Shown here: one piece after another, positions 19,357 through 27,811 of the stretch
How positions within the stretch are numbered: position 1 is the first letter of the stretch
How the letters are laid out: each line of letters starts with the position of its first letter
Source of the DNA: Cystobacter fuscus DSM 2262
GTDB lineage: Bacteria; Myxococcota; Myxococcia; Myxococcales; Myxococcaceae
Assembly: GCF_000335475.2 (NCBI RefSeq)
Contig: NZ_ANAH02000001.1
Location: 372,001 to 436,000, forward strand
Reading direction: 5' to 3'
DNA: 64,000 nt
Translations under genes and position numbers: made by a program
The notes under the pieces: generated by a model
What the model saw: the letters and a program-made list of their open reading frames with translations, nothing else
Database searches by the model: none
What the model was told of the DNA's origin: nothing

Positions 19357-19388
19357 TTGTCAACCACGCAGCACGCCCGGGTTGACAA
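19357..19388 (-). promoter_or_regulatory. BirA-type biotin operator upstream of bioB
   Basis: TTGTCAACC (19357-19365), 14-nt spacer, GGTTGACAA (19380-19388). This matches the known BirA signal (TTGTAAACC-N14-16-GGTTTACAA) except for one symmetrical change per half-site. It lies 44 nt upstream of the bioB start codon. Biotinyl-AMP-loaded BirA would repress the operon here. On the minus strand the left half-site also contains TTGACA, a possible -35 element, so the operator would cover the promoter. Confidence 0.85.
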
Positions 19389-19401
19389 CCCCCGGGCGTG
19401 C
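19371..19401. terminator. 11-bp hairpin overlapping the biotin operator
   Basis: GCACGCCCGGG (19371-19381) pairs perfectly with CCCGGGCGTGC (19391-19401) around a 9-nt loop. It lies 59 nt past the stop of the glsB-like gene and could end that transcript before bioB. It includes the right half-site of the BirA operator. No T-tract is present. Confidence 0.4.
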
Positions 19402-19459
19402 CGAAAATCACTCTGAAATCAGGGACTTGCGGAGGTCATCCCCCCGAAGGCCCGCCCTC

Positions 19460-19729
19460 TCAGGCGTGGATTCTGCGTCCGCGGCCCGCCCAGCCCGCCA
19501 GGAACAACACGACGATGGAGCCAATCACCGACATGATGAGACCCGAGGGATGCAGGTCGAGGACGCTCCGGCCCGGCGAGAACAGCGCGCCGATGAAGCC
19601 ACCCACGAACGAACCCACGATGCCCAGGATCATCGTCATGACGAGACCCATGGACTGGCGGCCCGGAACCAGAGCACGCGCGATCAGACCCGCCACCAGA
19701 CCCACCACGATGAACCAAATGATGCTCAT
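19460..19729 (-). CDS. GlsB/YeaQ/YmgE-family stress membrane protein
   Basis: 89 aa from ATG 19729 with ribosome site GAGGAGAG. Three hydrophobic, glycine-rich segments (about residues 2-20, 27-48, 62-80) with the pattern GLIARALVPG and GIVGSFVGGFIGALF are typical of this transglycosylase-associated family. It is a small inner-membrane protein of poorly known role, often stress-induced. It is a single gene. Confidence 0.9.
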   Translation of the reverse strand: MSIIWFIVVGLVAGLIARALVPGRQSMGLVMTMILGIVGSFVGGFIGALFSPGRSVLDLHPSGLIMSVIGSIVVLFLAGWAGRGRRIHA

Positions 19730-19914
19730 CTGTTCTCTCCTCGATCGGGCACCGCCCCGTGCGGCCCCAGTGGACTGCAACTTGGGGAGCCCCTCCCCGG
19801 AGCACAACTTGTTCCGGCGAATTTGGATGGATCCCCACGCCTCCCTGCCTGCTCTGCTTACGGCCAGGAAATGAAGTGGGGCGGCGTGGGAGGGGTGCGC
19901 TAGAGACAACCTCC

Positions 19915-21276
19915 ATGGCGAAGGCGAAGACGCATTACGCGTGTCAGGCATGCGGGTACCAGTCGGCGAAGTGGTTGGGGAAGTGCCCCGACTGCGGCGC
20001 GTGGAGCTCGCTGGTGGAGGAGACCGAGACGAAGGTGGACGAGAAGCGCCCGGCCTGGGGCGCCTCGGGCGGAGCCTCCAAGCCGGTGCGGCTGCGCGAG
20101 GTGAGCGGCGAGCAGGAGCAGCGCCGGCACACGGGCATCGCCGAGTTCGACCGGGTCCTCGGCGGCGGAGTGGTGGACGGCTCGCTGGTGCTGCTCGGCG
20201 GAGACCCCGGCATCGGCAAGTCCACGCTGCTGCTCGCCGCGTTGGACCGGCTGGGCCACGCGGGCCCGGTGCTCTACGTGTCGGGCGAGGAGTCCCTGCG
20301 GCAGACGAAGATGCGCGCCGAGCGCCTCCGGGTGGAGGGCGAGTCCATCCACCTCTTCGCGGAGACGGACGCGGAGCGGGTGCTCTCGGTGGCCGAGTCG
20401 CTCAAGCCCCGGGCGCTGGTGGTGGACTCCATCCAGACCATGTACCTGCCGGAGCTGGGCAGCGCGCCGGGGAGCATCTCCCAGGTGCGCGAGGTGGCCG
20501 GACGCTTCATGGCCTTCGCCAAGCGCAGCGGCGTGCCCACCTTCCTCGTGGGCCACGTGACGAAGGAGGGCTCCATCGCCGGCCCGCGCGTGCTCGAGCA
20601 CATGGTGGACACCGTGCTCTACTTCGAGGGCGAGCGCGGCCACCCCTTCCGGATTCTGCGGGCGCACAAGAACCGCTTCGGCTCGACGAACGAGATTGGC
20701 GTCTTCGAGATGAAGGGCGCGGGGCTCGTGGAGGTGGCCGACCCCTCGGCGCTCTTCCTCGCCGAGCGCCCGGCGGGCAAGGCGGGCAGCGTGGTGACGT
20801 GCACGCTCAATGGCACCCGGCCCCTGCTGGTGGAGGTGCAGGCGCTGGTGGCGCCCACCGGCTACGGCACCGCGCGGCGCACGGCCATCGGCGTGGATGG
20901 CAACCGCGTGGCCCTGCTCGCCGCGGTGCTGGAGAAGAAGGAGGACATTCCCCTGGTGGGCTGCGACCTCTTCGTCAACGTGGCCGGCGGCATGCAACTG
21001 TCCGAGCCGGCGTGTGACCTGGCGGTGTGCGCGGCGCTGGTGAGCAGCCTGCAGAACCGGCCGCTCGAGGCGCACACCCTGGTGCTCGGCGAGGTGGGAC
21101 TCGCGGGCGAGGTGCGCGCGGTGGGCCAGGTGGAGCCGCGGCTCGCCGAGGCGGCGAAGATGGGCTTCCAGCGCGCCGTCATTCCCAAGGGCAGCGCCCG
21201 GCGACTCGAGGACTCCAAGCTGGAGGTGGTCGGCGTGGAGACCCTGTCCGAGGCGCTCGGCGCCATGTTCGACTGA
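19915..21276 (+). CDS. radA: DNA repair protein RadA (Sms)
   Basis: 453 aa from ATG 19915 (the frame is open further upstream, but the protein start aligns with RadA). Zinc finger C10xxC13...C24xxC27; Walker A GGDPGIGKS near residue 100; RadA-specific KNRFGSTNEIG near 250; a Lon-protease-like C-terminal domain from about 285. It is a RecA-like, DnaB-type helicase that processes recombination intermediates. Length is normal. It is monocistronic, with a bidirectional hairpin downstream. Confidence 0.96.
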   Translation: MAKAKTHYACQACGYQSAKWLGKCPDCGAWSSLVEETETKVDEKRPAWGASGGASKPVRLREVSGEQEQRRHTGIAEFDRVLGGGVVDGSLVLLGGDPGIGKSTLLLAALDRLGHAGPVLYVSGEESLRQTKMRAERLRVEGESIHLFAETDAERVLSVAESLKPRALVVDSIQTMYLPELGSAPGSISQVREVAGRFMAFAKRSGVPTFLVGHVTKEGSIAGPRVLEHMVDTVLYFEGERGHPFRILRAHKNRFGSTNEIGVFEMKGAGLVEVADPSALFLAERPAGKAGSVVTCTLNGTRPLLVEVQALVAPTGYGTARRTAIGVDGNRVALLAAVLEKKEDIPLVGCDLFVNVAGGMQLSEPACDLAVCAALVSSLQNRPLEAHTLVLGEVGLAGEVRAVGQVEPRLAEAAKMGFQRAVIPKGSARRLEDSKLEVVGVETLSEALGAMFD

Positions 21277-21301
21277 GCGGGCCCCTGCCCCACGAACGAC
21301 G

Positions 21302-21350
21302 ACCGGCCCCGCGCCGCGTCCCCTTTATCGGAGGACCGCGCGAGGCCGGT
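21302..21350. terminator. Bidirectional hairpin between radA and the converging small gene
   Basis: ACCGGCCCCGCGC (21302-21314) pairs with GCGCGAGGCCGGT (21338-21350) with one mismatch in 13 bp. The 23-nt loop can itself form GTCC/GGAC. It lies between two converging stop codons (21276 and 21378). Confidence 0.55.
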
Positions 21351-21377
21351 ACGGATGAGCCGCTCGAGGAGCGGGAA

Positions 21378-21599
21378 TCAGCCGCCGATGTTCTTGATGA
21401 CGGACATGCCCATCTCGTGCAGCTGCTTCATCATCTGCGTGATGAACTGGTTGAGCTCCTGCTCCTTCTGCATCTTCATCTGGGCCTCCAGGAAGGGCTT
21501 CATCTCGGCGGGAGCGGTCGCGAGCATCTGGTTCTGGGCAGCGCTCAGACCGCCCATGGCACCTTGGGTCGAATTCACGATCGAGGACAGAGAGGACAT
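21378..21599 (-). CDS. Small Met/Gln-rich helical protein, 73 aa
   Basis: ATG 21599 follows AAGGAAA at a good distance; a longer in-frame reading to 21848 has no such site and no recognisable sequence. The protein has an N-terminal Ser/Gly/Ala part and an amphipathic C-terminal helix (residues about 38-70) rich in Met and Gln, with no signal peptide or Cys. Size and helix content are loosely like small secreted or needle-type subunits, but no family match can be claimed. Confidence 0.65.
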   Translation of the reverse strand: MSSLSSIVNSTQGAMGGLSAAQNQMLATAPAEMKPFLEAQMKMQKEQELNQFITQMMKQLHEMGMSVIKNIGG

Positions 21600-21875
21600 G
21601 TGATTTTCCTTGGGCCCGCTCGGGGCCGAAGCTGGGGTTCGAATCCAACTGCTTGATAAATTGATTATCGATTCTTGAGAGCCGGAGTTTCCTCCCGGAT
21701 TTTCGGAGCCATTTCCGGGCGGTTTCGGAGCACCCCCAGGGAGCCCGCCATGTCGGTGCGTCCGTGGTGGCGGGCAGGGGGGAGCGCGCGAACCACGCCG
21801 CGCGCCGCGCCCGGCCACGGGAATCGCCGCCTCGGCCCCGGAAGCCATCGACGAGCCCTACTAACGAGCCCTACT

Positions 21876-22155
21876 GAGGACGCCGTGGGCGGGCGCTACA
21901 GCCGGATGCTCGGCCAGCCGATACTCGTCTTCAGCGCCACGCGGGCCCAGCTCCAGGGCACCCACCGCGCCGCGCTGGAGCGCGGATTGGAGTCCGCCGT
22001 CTACGTGGGCGCCATGTTCTCCACCGGCAACGACGAGGCGAACCGCGCGGCGTTCCGGGCCGAGAACCCGGAGGATCTCGACCTCGTCGGCCTGGCGATC
22101 CGGGGTGACCGGAAGCAGGTCGACAAGGCCGTGAAGGGCCTGGCGCTCCACAAGG
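21876..22155 (+). pseudogene. Remnant of a DUF2000-family gene (N-terminus lost, no proper end)
   Basis: The frame reads YSRMLGQPILVFSA, then LESAVYVGAMFSTGNDEANR, then LDLVGLAIRGDRKQVDKAVKGLALH. This is the pattern of the C-terminal two-thirds of DUF2000 proteins. About 50 N-terminal residues are missing, and the frame runs past the natural LALH end into unrelated sequence. A 12-bp tandem direct repeat (ACGAGCCCTACT at 21851-21862 and 21864-21875) sits exactly at the left edge. The rest of the 640-bp gap 21600-22240 holds no recognisable gene. Confidence 0.55.
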
Positions 22156-22240
22156 GAGTGAATGCTCGCGGAAATGGACCCGCACTCCACGCGAAGAGAC
22201 GCCCCTATTCGTGTTATACTCGCGCGGAGGGAGGGGTTGA

Positions 22241-24559
22241 GTGCAAACAAGAATGTTGTATGGCCACACGTCGTGGAGTGCGTATTGTGCTGTCTTTTTC
22301 CTGCTCGTCATGGGGGGTTGCCAGGGAACAGACGGGCAGGGAACACCGGGTGGTGACGAGAGCATCACGAAGGCCGAGCGAAACATCGAGGCCCGCGGAA
22401 CCCCCATCAGGATGGAAGGAGGAGCACACCATACGCTCGCTGTTCGCCAGGATGGAACGGTCTGGGCGTCTGGATACAATTATCATGGCGAGCTCGGCAA
22501 CGGAACCGCGACCGATAGCCTTTCACCGGTCCAGGTTTCCAACCTGACCGGTGTCATCTCCGTCGCCGCCGGGTATTACCACTCGCTGGCCCTCAAGTCC
22601 GACGGCACCGTATGGGCCTGGGGCCTCAACACCTATGGCAACCTCGGTGACAACACCACGACCACTCGGACCAAACCCGTGCAGGTGCTCAACCTCACTG
22701 GCGTCATCGCCATCGCGGCCGACTATTACCAATCCTTCGCGTTGAAGTCGGATGGAACGGTCTGGTCGTGGGGGTACAATGGCAATAGCGCACTCGGAAA
22801 CGCGTCACCCGCGACCCAGAAACTCCCAGCGCAGGTGCAGCAGTCGTTCGGCGGTATCCTCTCCCCCCTCACGGATGTCGTCGCGATTGCCGCGGGCACC
22901 CACCACACACTCGCCCTCAAGTCGAACGGAACGGTCTGGAGTTGGGGCCTCAATAGCTCTGGCCAGCTCGGAAATGGAACACTGGCGACCCAGTCCGCCG
23001 CCGTGCAGGCCGTGAACCTGACCGATGCGGTGGCCATCTCCGCCGGAGCAGCACACTCCCTCGCCCTGAGAGCGAACGGAGCCGTGGTTTCCTGGGGCGC
23101 CAACACCTACGGCCAGCTCGGCAATGGCACCACCACCACCAGTGCCAGCCCCGTGGGCGTTTCCGGACTGAACAACATCAAGAGTCTGGCCGCCGGAGGC
23201 AACCACTCACTCGCGCTCAAATCCGATGGAACGGTCACCGCCTGGGGGTACAACGCTTACGGGCAGGTGGGCAATGGCGCCACGGCCAATGTGCTTTCTC
23301 CCATAGCCGTATCGACGCTCAGCGGAGTGACAGCCGTGTCCGCGGGGGTCTCTCACTCCCACGCGATCGGAAGCTCGAACGGTGTCATCTGGGGCTGGGG
23401 GCTCAATACCTATGGAGGACTGGGTAACAATACCAAGGTGAATCGCTCCACACCTGGAACCATCCTGCTCACCTCGGGGCTCCAGGGTGTCGCGGGTGGC
23501 GCTCAACATACGATCTACGTCAAGGGGGACGGTACGGTGTGGGCCTGGGGCTCCAACACGTACGGACAGATCGGTGATGGGACGCCCTTGAGACGATTGA
23601 CGCCGGTTCAGCTCAGCACCCTGACCGGCATCATCGCGGTAGCGGCTGGAGCGAACCATTCGCTCGCCCTGGCTGCCAATGGCACCGTCTTCGCCTGGGG
23701 CCGTAACAACCACGGCCAGCTCGGAGATGGAAGCACCACGAACCGGAGCCTGCCCACCCAGGTTCCGAACCTGACCGGCATCGTGGCCCTCGCGGCGGGA
23801 GCAACGCACTCGCTCGCCTTGCGGTTCGACGGGACGGTCTATGCCTGGGGAAGAAACCACCTGGGGCAGCTCGGAGATGAAACCTGTACCGATCGACTCT
23901 CCCCCGTCGCGGTCCATTACCTCGAAAAAGTCGTCGCCATTTCGGCGGGTGACAACCACTCCCTGGCGATCCACCAGAACGGCACCGCCTTCGCCTGGGG
24001 AAGCGATGAGCACGGACAGCTCTGTGATTCCGGCTCGGGTTCCGGGCGGTTCAGCCCGCTCATCTCGCAGATTCCCGGCATCGTGAAGGGCATCGGCATC
24101 GCCGCGGGTGCGAACCACACGCTGTTGCTGGAAGCCAACGGAACGGCCTGGGCCTGTGGTGACAACCTGTACGGCCAGCTCGGTGACGGCACGACGACCG
24201 ACAAGTCCGCGCCCGTGCCCATCACCACCCTGACCAATGCCGCGCGCCTCGCGGCTGGCGGAAATACCTCCGCGGCCCTGACCACGAATGGCACCGTGTC
24301 AACCTGGGGTCTCAACAGTTCCGGACAGCTCGGCGATAACACCACCGCCAGCAGGACCACGATCGCCCCGGTTCTGCGCACTGTCTACCCGACGGTTGAG
24401 GTCTTCTCCGGAGTGGCCAGCCTCGGAGCCGGTACCGCGCACCTCACGGCGGTGAAGACCGATGGCTACGTCCATTCATGGGGCCTCAACGACTCCGGGC
24501 AGATAGGGGATGGCACCCTGGTGAATCGTCCGCTGCCCACGGCGGCCCTGCTTCCCTGA
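22241..24559 (+). CDS. RCC1-repeat lipoprotein (14 repeats)
   Basis: 772 aa from GTG 22241 (ribosome site GGAGGGAGGGG; ATG 22253 is an alternative). A signal segment with the lipobox-like end VMGGC puts a lipid-anchored Cys near residue 28. Residues about 60-772 are fourteen tandem RCC1 repeats of about 50 residues (HSLAL...DGTVWAWG.N..GQLG), enough for two seven-bladed propellers. TATACT at 22215-22220 is a plausible -10 box. RCC1 lipoproteins are abundant in myxobacteria, on the cell surface or secreted, probably in binding or adhesion; the ligand is unknown. The coding sequence is visibly less GC-rich than its neighbours. Confidence 0.88.
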   Translation: MQTRMLYGHTSWSAYCAVFFLLVMGGCQGTDGQGTPGGDESITKAERNIEARGTPIRMEGGAHHTLAVRQDGTVWASGYNYHGELGNGTATDSLSPVQVSNLTGVISVAAGYYHSLALKSDGTVWAWGLNTYGNLGDNTTTTRTKPVQVLNLTGVIAIAADYYQSFALKSDGTVWSWGYNGNSALGNASPATQKLPAQVQQSFGGILSPLTDVVAIAAGTHHTLALKSNGTVWSWGLNSSGQLGNGTLATQSAAVQAVNLTDAVAISAGAAHSLALRANGAVVSWGANTYGQLGNGTTTTSASPVGVSGLNNIKSLAAGGNHSLALKSDGTVTAWGYNAYGQVGNGATANVLSPIAVSTLSGVTAVSAGVSHSHAIGSSNGVIWGWGLNTYGGLGNNTKVNRSTPGTILLTSGLQGVAGGAQHTIYVKGDGTVWAWGSNTYGQIGDGTPLRRLTPVQLSTLTGIIAVAAGANHSLALAANGTVFAWGRNNHGQLGDGSTTNRSLPTQVPNLTGIVALAAGATHSLALRFDGTVYAWGRNHLGQLGDETCTDRLSPVAVHYLEKVVAISAGDNHSLAIHQNGTAFAWGSDEHGQLCDSGSGSGRFSPLISQIPGIVKGIGIAAGANHTLLLEANGTAWACGDNLYGQLGDGTTTDKSAPVPITTLTNAARLAAGGNTSAALTTNGTVSTWGLNSSGQLGDNTTASRTTIAPVLRTVYPTVEVFSGVASLGAGTAHLTAVKTDGYVHSWGLNDSGQIGDGTLVNRPLPTAALLP

Positions 24560-24571
24560 GTCACACCTTGT

Positions 24572-24598
24572 CCGCCGGGACCGGAGTGGTCCCGGCGG
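24572..24598. terminator. Strong bidirectional hairpin between RCC1 gene and czcA
   Basis: CCGCCGGGACC (24572-24582), loop GGAGT, GGTCCCGGCGG (24588-24598): a perfect 11-bp stem lying 12 nt after the RCC1 stop and 42 nt after the czcA stop. No T-tract. Confidence 0.6.
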
Positions 24599-24640
24599 GG
24601 TGGACCAGCGGCGCGGCGGCCTCGGGTGAGCGCACCATCC

Positions 24641-27600
24641 TCAGCCCGCCTTGCGAATCTTCTCCGCCGACGGCACCACCTCGAGGAAGCGCACCGGAAT
24701 CCTGTCCACCAGCCGCTCGGTGTACTGGGTGAACAGGCGGTAGAGCACCGGCAGCAGCACCAGCGTCAGCACGCACGCGGAGATGGTCCCCGCCACGATC
24801 ACCACCGCCAGCGGCTTCTGCGTCTCCGAGCCGATGCCCCGGCTCAAGCACGCCGGCACCAGGCCCAGCGCCGCCAGCGACGCCGTCATCAGCACCGGCC
24901 GCAGGCGCTCGGTCGCGCCGTTGAGGATGGCGGATTCCAGCGGCTCGCCCGCCTCGCGCCGCTCGGCGATGGCCGACATCACCAGCACCCCGTTGAGCGC
25001 CGCCTGGCCGATGAGCGCGATGAAGCCCACCGCCGCCGCCACCGACAGCGGCATGCCCGCGAGGAACAGGCCGAAGACTCCTCCGATCAGCGCGAAGGGC
25101 ACGTTCATCAGCGTGATGACCGCGCGGCCAAACGAGTTGAACGCCTTGAAGAGCAGCAGCAGCGTCAGCACGAGCGCCACCGGCACCACCGTCAACAGCC
25201 GGTTCATCGCGCGCTCCTTGCTCTCGAACTCGCCGCCCCACTCGATGCCCACCCCCTGGGGCAGGGGCACCTCGCTGGCCACCTTCGCGCGGGCCTCCTC
25301 CACGAACGAGCCCATGTCGCGCCCACGCACGTTCATGCGGATGCCGATGTAGCGCCGGCCATTCTCGCGATTGATGGACGCGCGGCCCTCACCGCTGCCC
25401 ACCCGGGCCAGCGCCTCGAGCGGCACCGTCACGCCGCCGTCCACCGGAACGCGCAGCTTGCGAATCTTCTCCACGTCGTCGCGGCTGGAGGAGGGCAGAC
25501 GCATGACGACGTCGAAGCGCCGCTCCCCGTCCCAGAACTCGCTCACCGGCTGGCCGCTGAGCGCCGTCTGCAGCACGTGCTGGAACTCGCCCATGTCCAT
25601 GCCGTAGCGCGCGAGCGCCACCCGGTCCGGCGTCACCTGCACCTGCAGCACCGCCGCGCTCTTCACCAGGCCCAGGTCCGCCACGCCCTCCACGTGGGAG
25701 ATGCTGCCCTTCACCTTCTCCGCCAGTTCCTGCAGCGCCGCCAGGTCGTCACCGAAGAGCTTCACGGCGATCTGCCCCTGCTGGCCGGAGATGCTCTCGT
25801 TGACGTTGTCGCCGATGGGCTGGCTGAAGTTCACCTCCAGGCCGGGGATGCCGTCGATGGGCTTCTTGAGCGCGTCCATCACTTCGTCGAGCGTGGGCGT
25901 CTCCTTGGGCCACTCGTGGGGCGGCCTGAGCTTGACGAAGAACTCCAGGTTGTTGGCCAGCTTGGCGTCCGTGCCATCCTCGGGGCGGCCCAGGGCGGAG
26001 AGCACCTGCTCCACCTGCGGCGCCTGCTCGATGAGCTGGGTGATGCGCGGCACCAGCTTGCGGCCCTCGGTGAGGGAGACGTTGGGGGGCAGGCTGAAGG
26101 TCATGTAGATGCTGCCCTCGTTGAGCGCGGGGAGGAACTCGCTGCCCAGCCGCGGCACCATCACCCCCGCCACCACCAGGCCCGCCGTGGCCACGCCCAG
26201 CACCCACGCGGGCCGCTTCAGGGCGAACCTCAGCGTGGGGCCATAGGCGCGCTCGGCCAGCTTCAGCACCGGGCTCTCCTTGTGCCGGGCCCCCTTGCGG
26301 TAGACGAACGAGGCGAGCACCGGCACCAACGTCACCGAGAAGACGAGCGCGCCCACCAGCGCCGCCACCACCGTGTTGGCCATGGGGCTGAAGATGCGCC
26401 CCTCCACCCGCTCCAACATGAAGATGGGCAGGTAGGCCGCGATGATGATGAGCATGGAGAACACCGTGGGCCGCACCACCTGGGAGGTGGCCTGGCGGAT
26501 GCGCTCCTCCACCGGCACGTCCTCGCGAGCCGCCCCATGCCCGTGGTCCAGCGCCAGCTTGAGCAGGATGCTCTCGATGATGACCACGCCGCCGTCCACG
26601 ATGACGCCGAAGTCCACCGCGCCCAGCGACAACAGGTTGGCGGACATGCCTCGCATCTTCAGGTAGATGAACGAGCTGAGCAGCGAGAGGGGAATCAACG
26701 TCCCCACCACCAGCGCCGCCCTCAGGTCCAACAGGAAGATGAAGAGGACGAGCGTCACCACGATGCCGCCCTCGAGCAGGTTGTGCCCCACCGTCTTGAG
26801 AGTGGTGTTCACCAGGTCCGTGCGATCATAGAAGGGCTCCACCTTCGCCCCGTCCAGCTCCAGGCGGTGGTTGATCTCCCCCACCGCGTCACGCAGGCGC
26901 GCGAGCACCTCGGAGGGATTCTCCCCGCGGCGCATCAGCACGATGCCCTCCACGGAGTCGAGGTTGGAGCCACGGCTCACCACGCCCTGGCGCGGGGCCC
27001 AGCCGTCCGCCACCTCCGCCACGTCCTTGATGAAGACGGGCGTACCGTCATGCGTGGCCACGCGCACGTCGCGGATGTCGTCCAGGGTGGAGAAGAGGCC
27101 CTGGCTGCGGATGACGAGCTGCTCGGCACCGCGCTCCAGCACGCCGCCCGAGGCGTTCTTGCTGCCGCTCTGGAGGGCCTTCTCCAGATCATCCAGCGTC
27201 AGACCGAACGAGGCCAGACGCGCCGGATCCGGCTGCACGTGCACCTCGCGCAGCAGGCCACCGATGGACACCACGTCCGCCACGCCGTTCACACGCAATA
27301 TCATCGGGCGCACCACCCAGTCCTGCAGGGTGCGCAGCTTCATGGGGTCCCCCTTCGCGCCGCTGAGCGTGTAGCGGTACACCTCGCCAATGGGCGTGGC
27401 GTAGGGCCCCAGCTCCGGGGTGATGCCCTCGGGCAGCTCCACTTCACGCAACCGCTCCAGCACCTGCTGGCGCGCCGCCAGTCCGTCCACCCCGTCGTTG
27501 AAGGTCAGGGTGACGAAGGACAGCCCGAAGAGCGACAGGTTGCGCAGCCGGTTCAGACCCGGGGTGCCATTGAGCGCGCGCTCCAGCGGCAGGCCAATCT

Positions 27601-27790
27601 GCCGCTCCACCTCCTCCGAGGGCTGGCCGGGAAAGAGGGTAATCACCTGCACCTGCGTGTCCGTGGGGTCCGGGAAGGCCTCCACGGTGAGGCCCTGGAA
27701 GCTCACCCAGCCCCAGATGGCGACCAGCACCGAGAAGAAGAGGACCGCGGCCCGGTTCTTGAGTGAGAAGTCCACGATTTTGTCGAACAT
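24641..27790 (-). CDS. czcA: Heavy-metal efflux RND transporter, CzcA/CusA family
   Basis: 1049 aa, full length for the family, with twelve membrane segments and two large periplasmic loops. The start MFDKIVDFSLKNRAAV and TDTQVQVIT are typical of CzcA. The TM4 motif AVDFGVIVDGGVVIIES (near residue 400) has the Asp residues of metal-exporting (HME) RND pumps, here with Gly for the usual Ala. It exports divalent or monovalent metal ions across both membranes with the adaptor and channel encoded upstream (21-nt gap to czcB). The metal cannot be assigned from this sequence. Confidence 0.93.
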   Translation of the reverse strand: MFDKIVDFSLKNRAAVLFFSVLVAIWGWVSFQGLTVEAFPDPTDTQVQVITLFPGQPSEEVERQIGLPLERALNGTPGLNRLRNLSLFGLSFVTLTFNDGVDGLAARQQVLERLREVELPEGITPELGPYATPIGEVYRYTLSGAKGDPMKLRTLQDWVVRPMILRVNGVADVVSIGGLLREVHVQPDPARLASFGLTLDDLEKALQSGSKNASGGVLERGAEQLVIRSQGLFSTLDDIRDVRVATHDGTPVFIKDVAEVADGWAPRQGVVSRGSNLDSVEGIVLMRRGENPSEVLARLRDAVGEINHRLELDGAKVEPFYDRTDLVNTTLKTVGHNLLEGGIVVTLVLFIFLLDLRAALVVGTLIPLSLLSSFIYLKMRGMSANLLSLGAVDFGVIVDGGVVIIESILLKLALDHGHGAAREDVPVEERIRQATSQVVRPTVFSMLIIIAAYLPIFMLERVEGRIFSPMANTVVAALVGALVFSVTLVPVLASFVYRKGARHKESPVLKLAERAYGPTLRFALKRPAWVLGVATAGLVVAGVMVPRLGSEFLPALNEGSIYMTFSLPPNVSLTEGRKLVPRITQLIEQAPQVEQVLSALGRPEDGTDAKLANNLEFFVKLRPPHEWPKETPTLDEVMDALKKPIDGIPGLEVNFSQPIGDNVNESISGQQGQIAVKLFGDDLAALQELAEKVKGSISHVEGVADLGLVKSAAVLQVQVTPDRVALARYGMDMGEFQHVLQTALSGQPVSEFWDGERRFDVVMRLPSSSRDDVEKIRKLRVPVDGGVTVPLEALARVGSGEGRASINRENGRRYIGIRMNVRGRDMGSFVEEARAKVASEVPLPQGVGIEWGGEFESKERAMNRLLTVVPVALVLTLLLLFKAFNSFGRAVITLMNVPFALIGGVFGLFLAGMPLSVAAAVGFIALIGQAALNGVLVMSAIAERREAGEPLESAILNGATERLRPVLMTASLAALGLVPACLSRGIGSETQKPLAVVIVAGTISACVLTLVLLPVLYRLFTQYTERLVDRIPVRFLEVVPSAEKIRKAG

Positions 27791-27811
27791 GGATGTGTCT
27801 CCGGTGCGCGG

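Noticed and set aside
24626-27766. Plus-strand 1046-codon frame opposite czcA
   Set aside because: Arg/His/Gln-rich shadow of an intact RND transporter gene.
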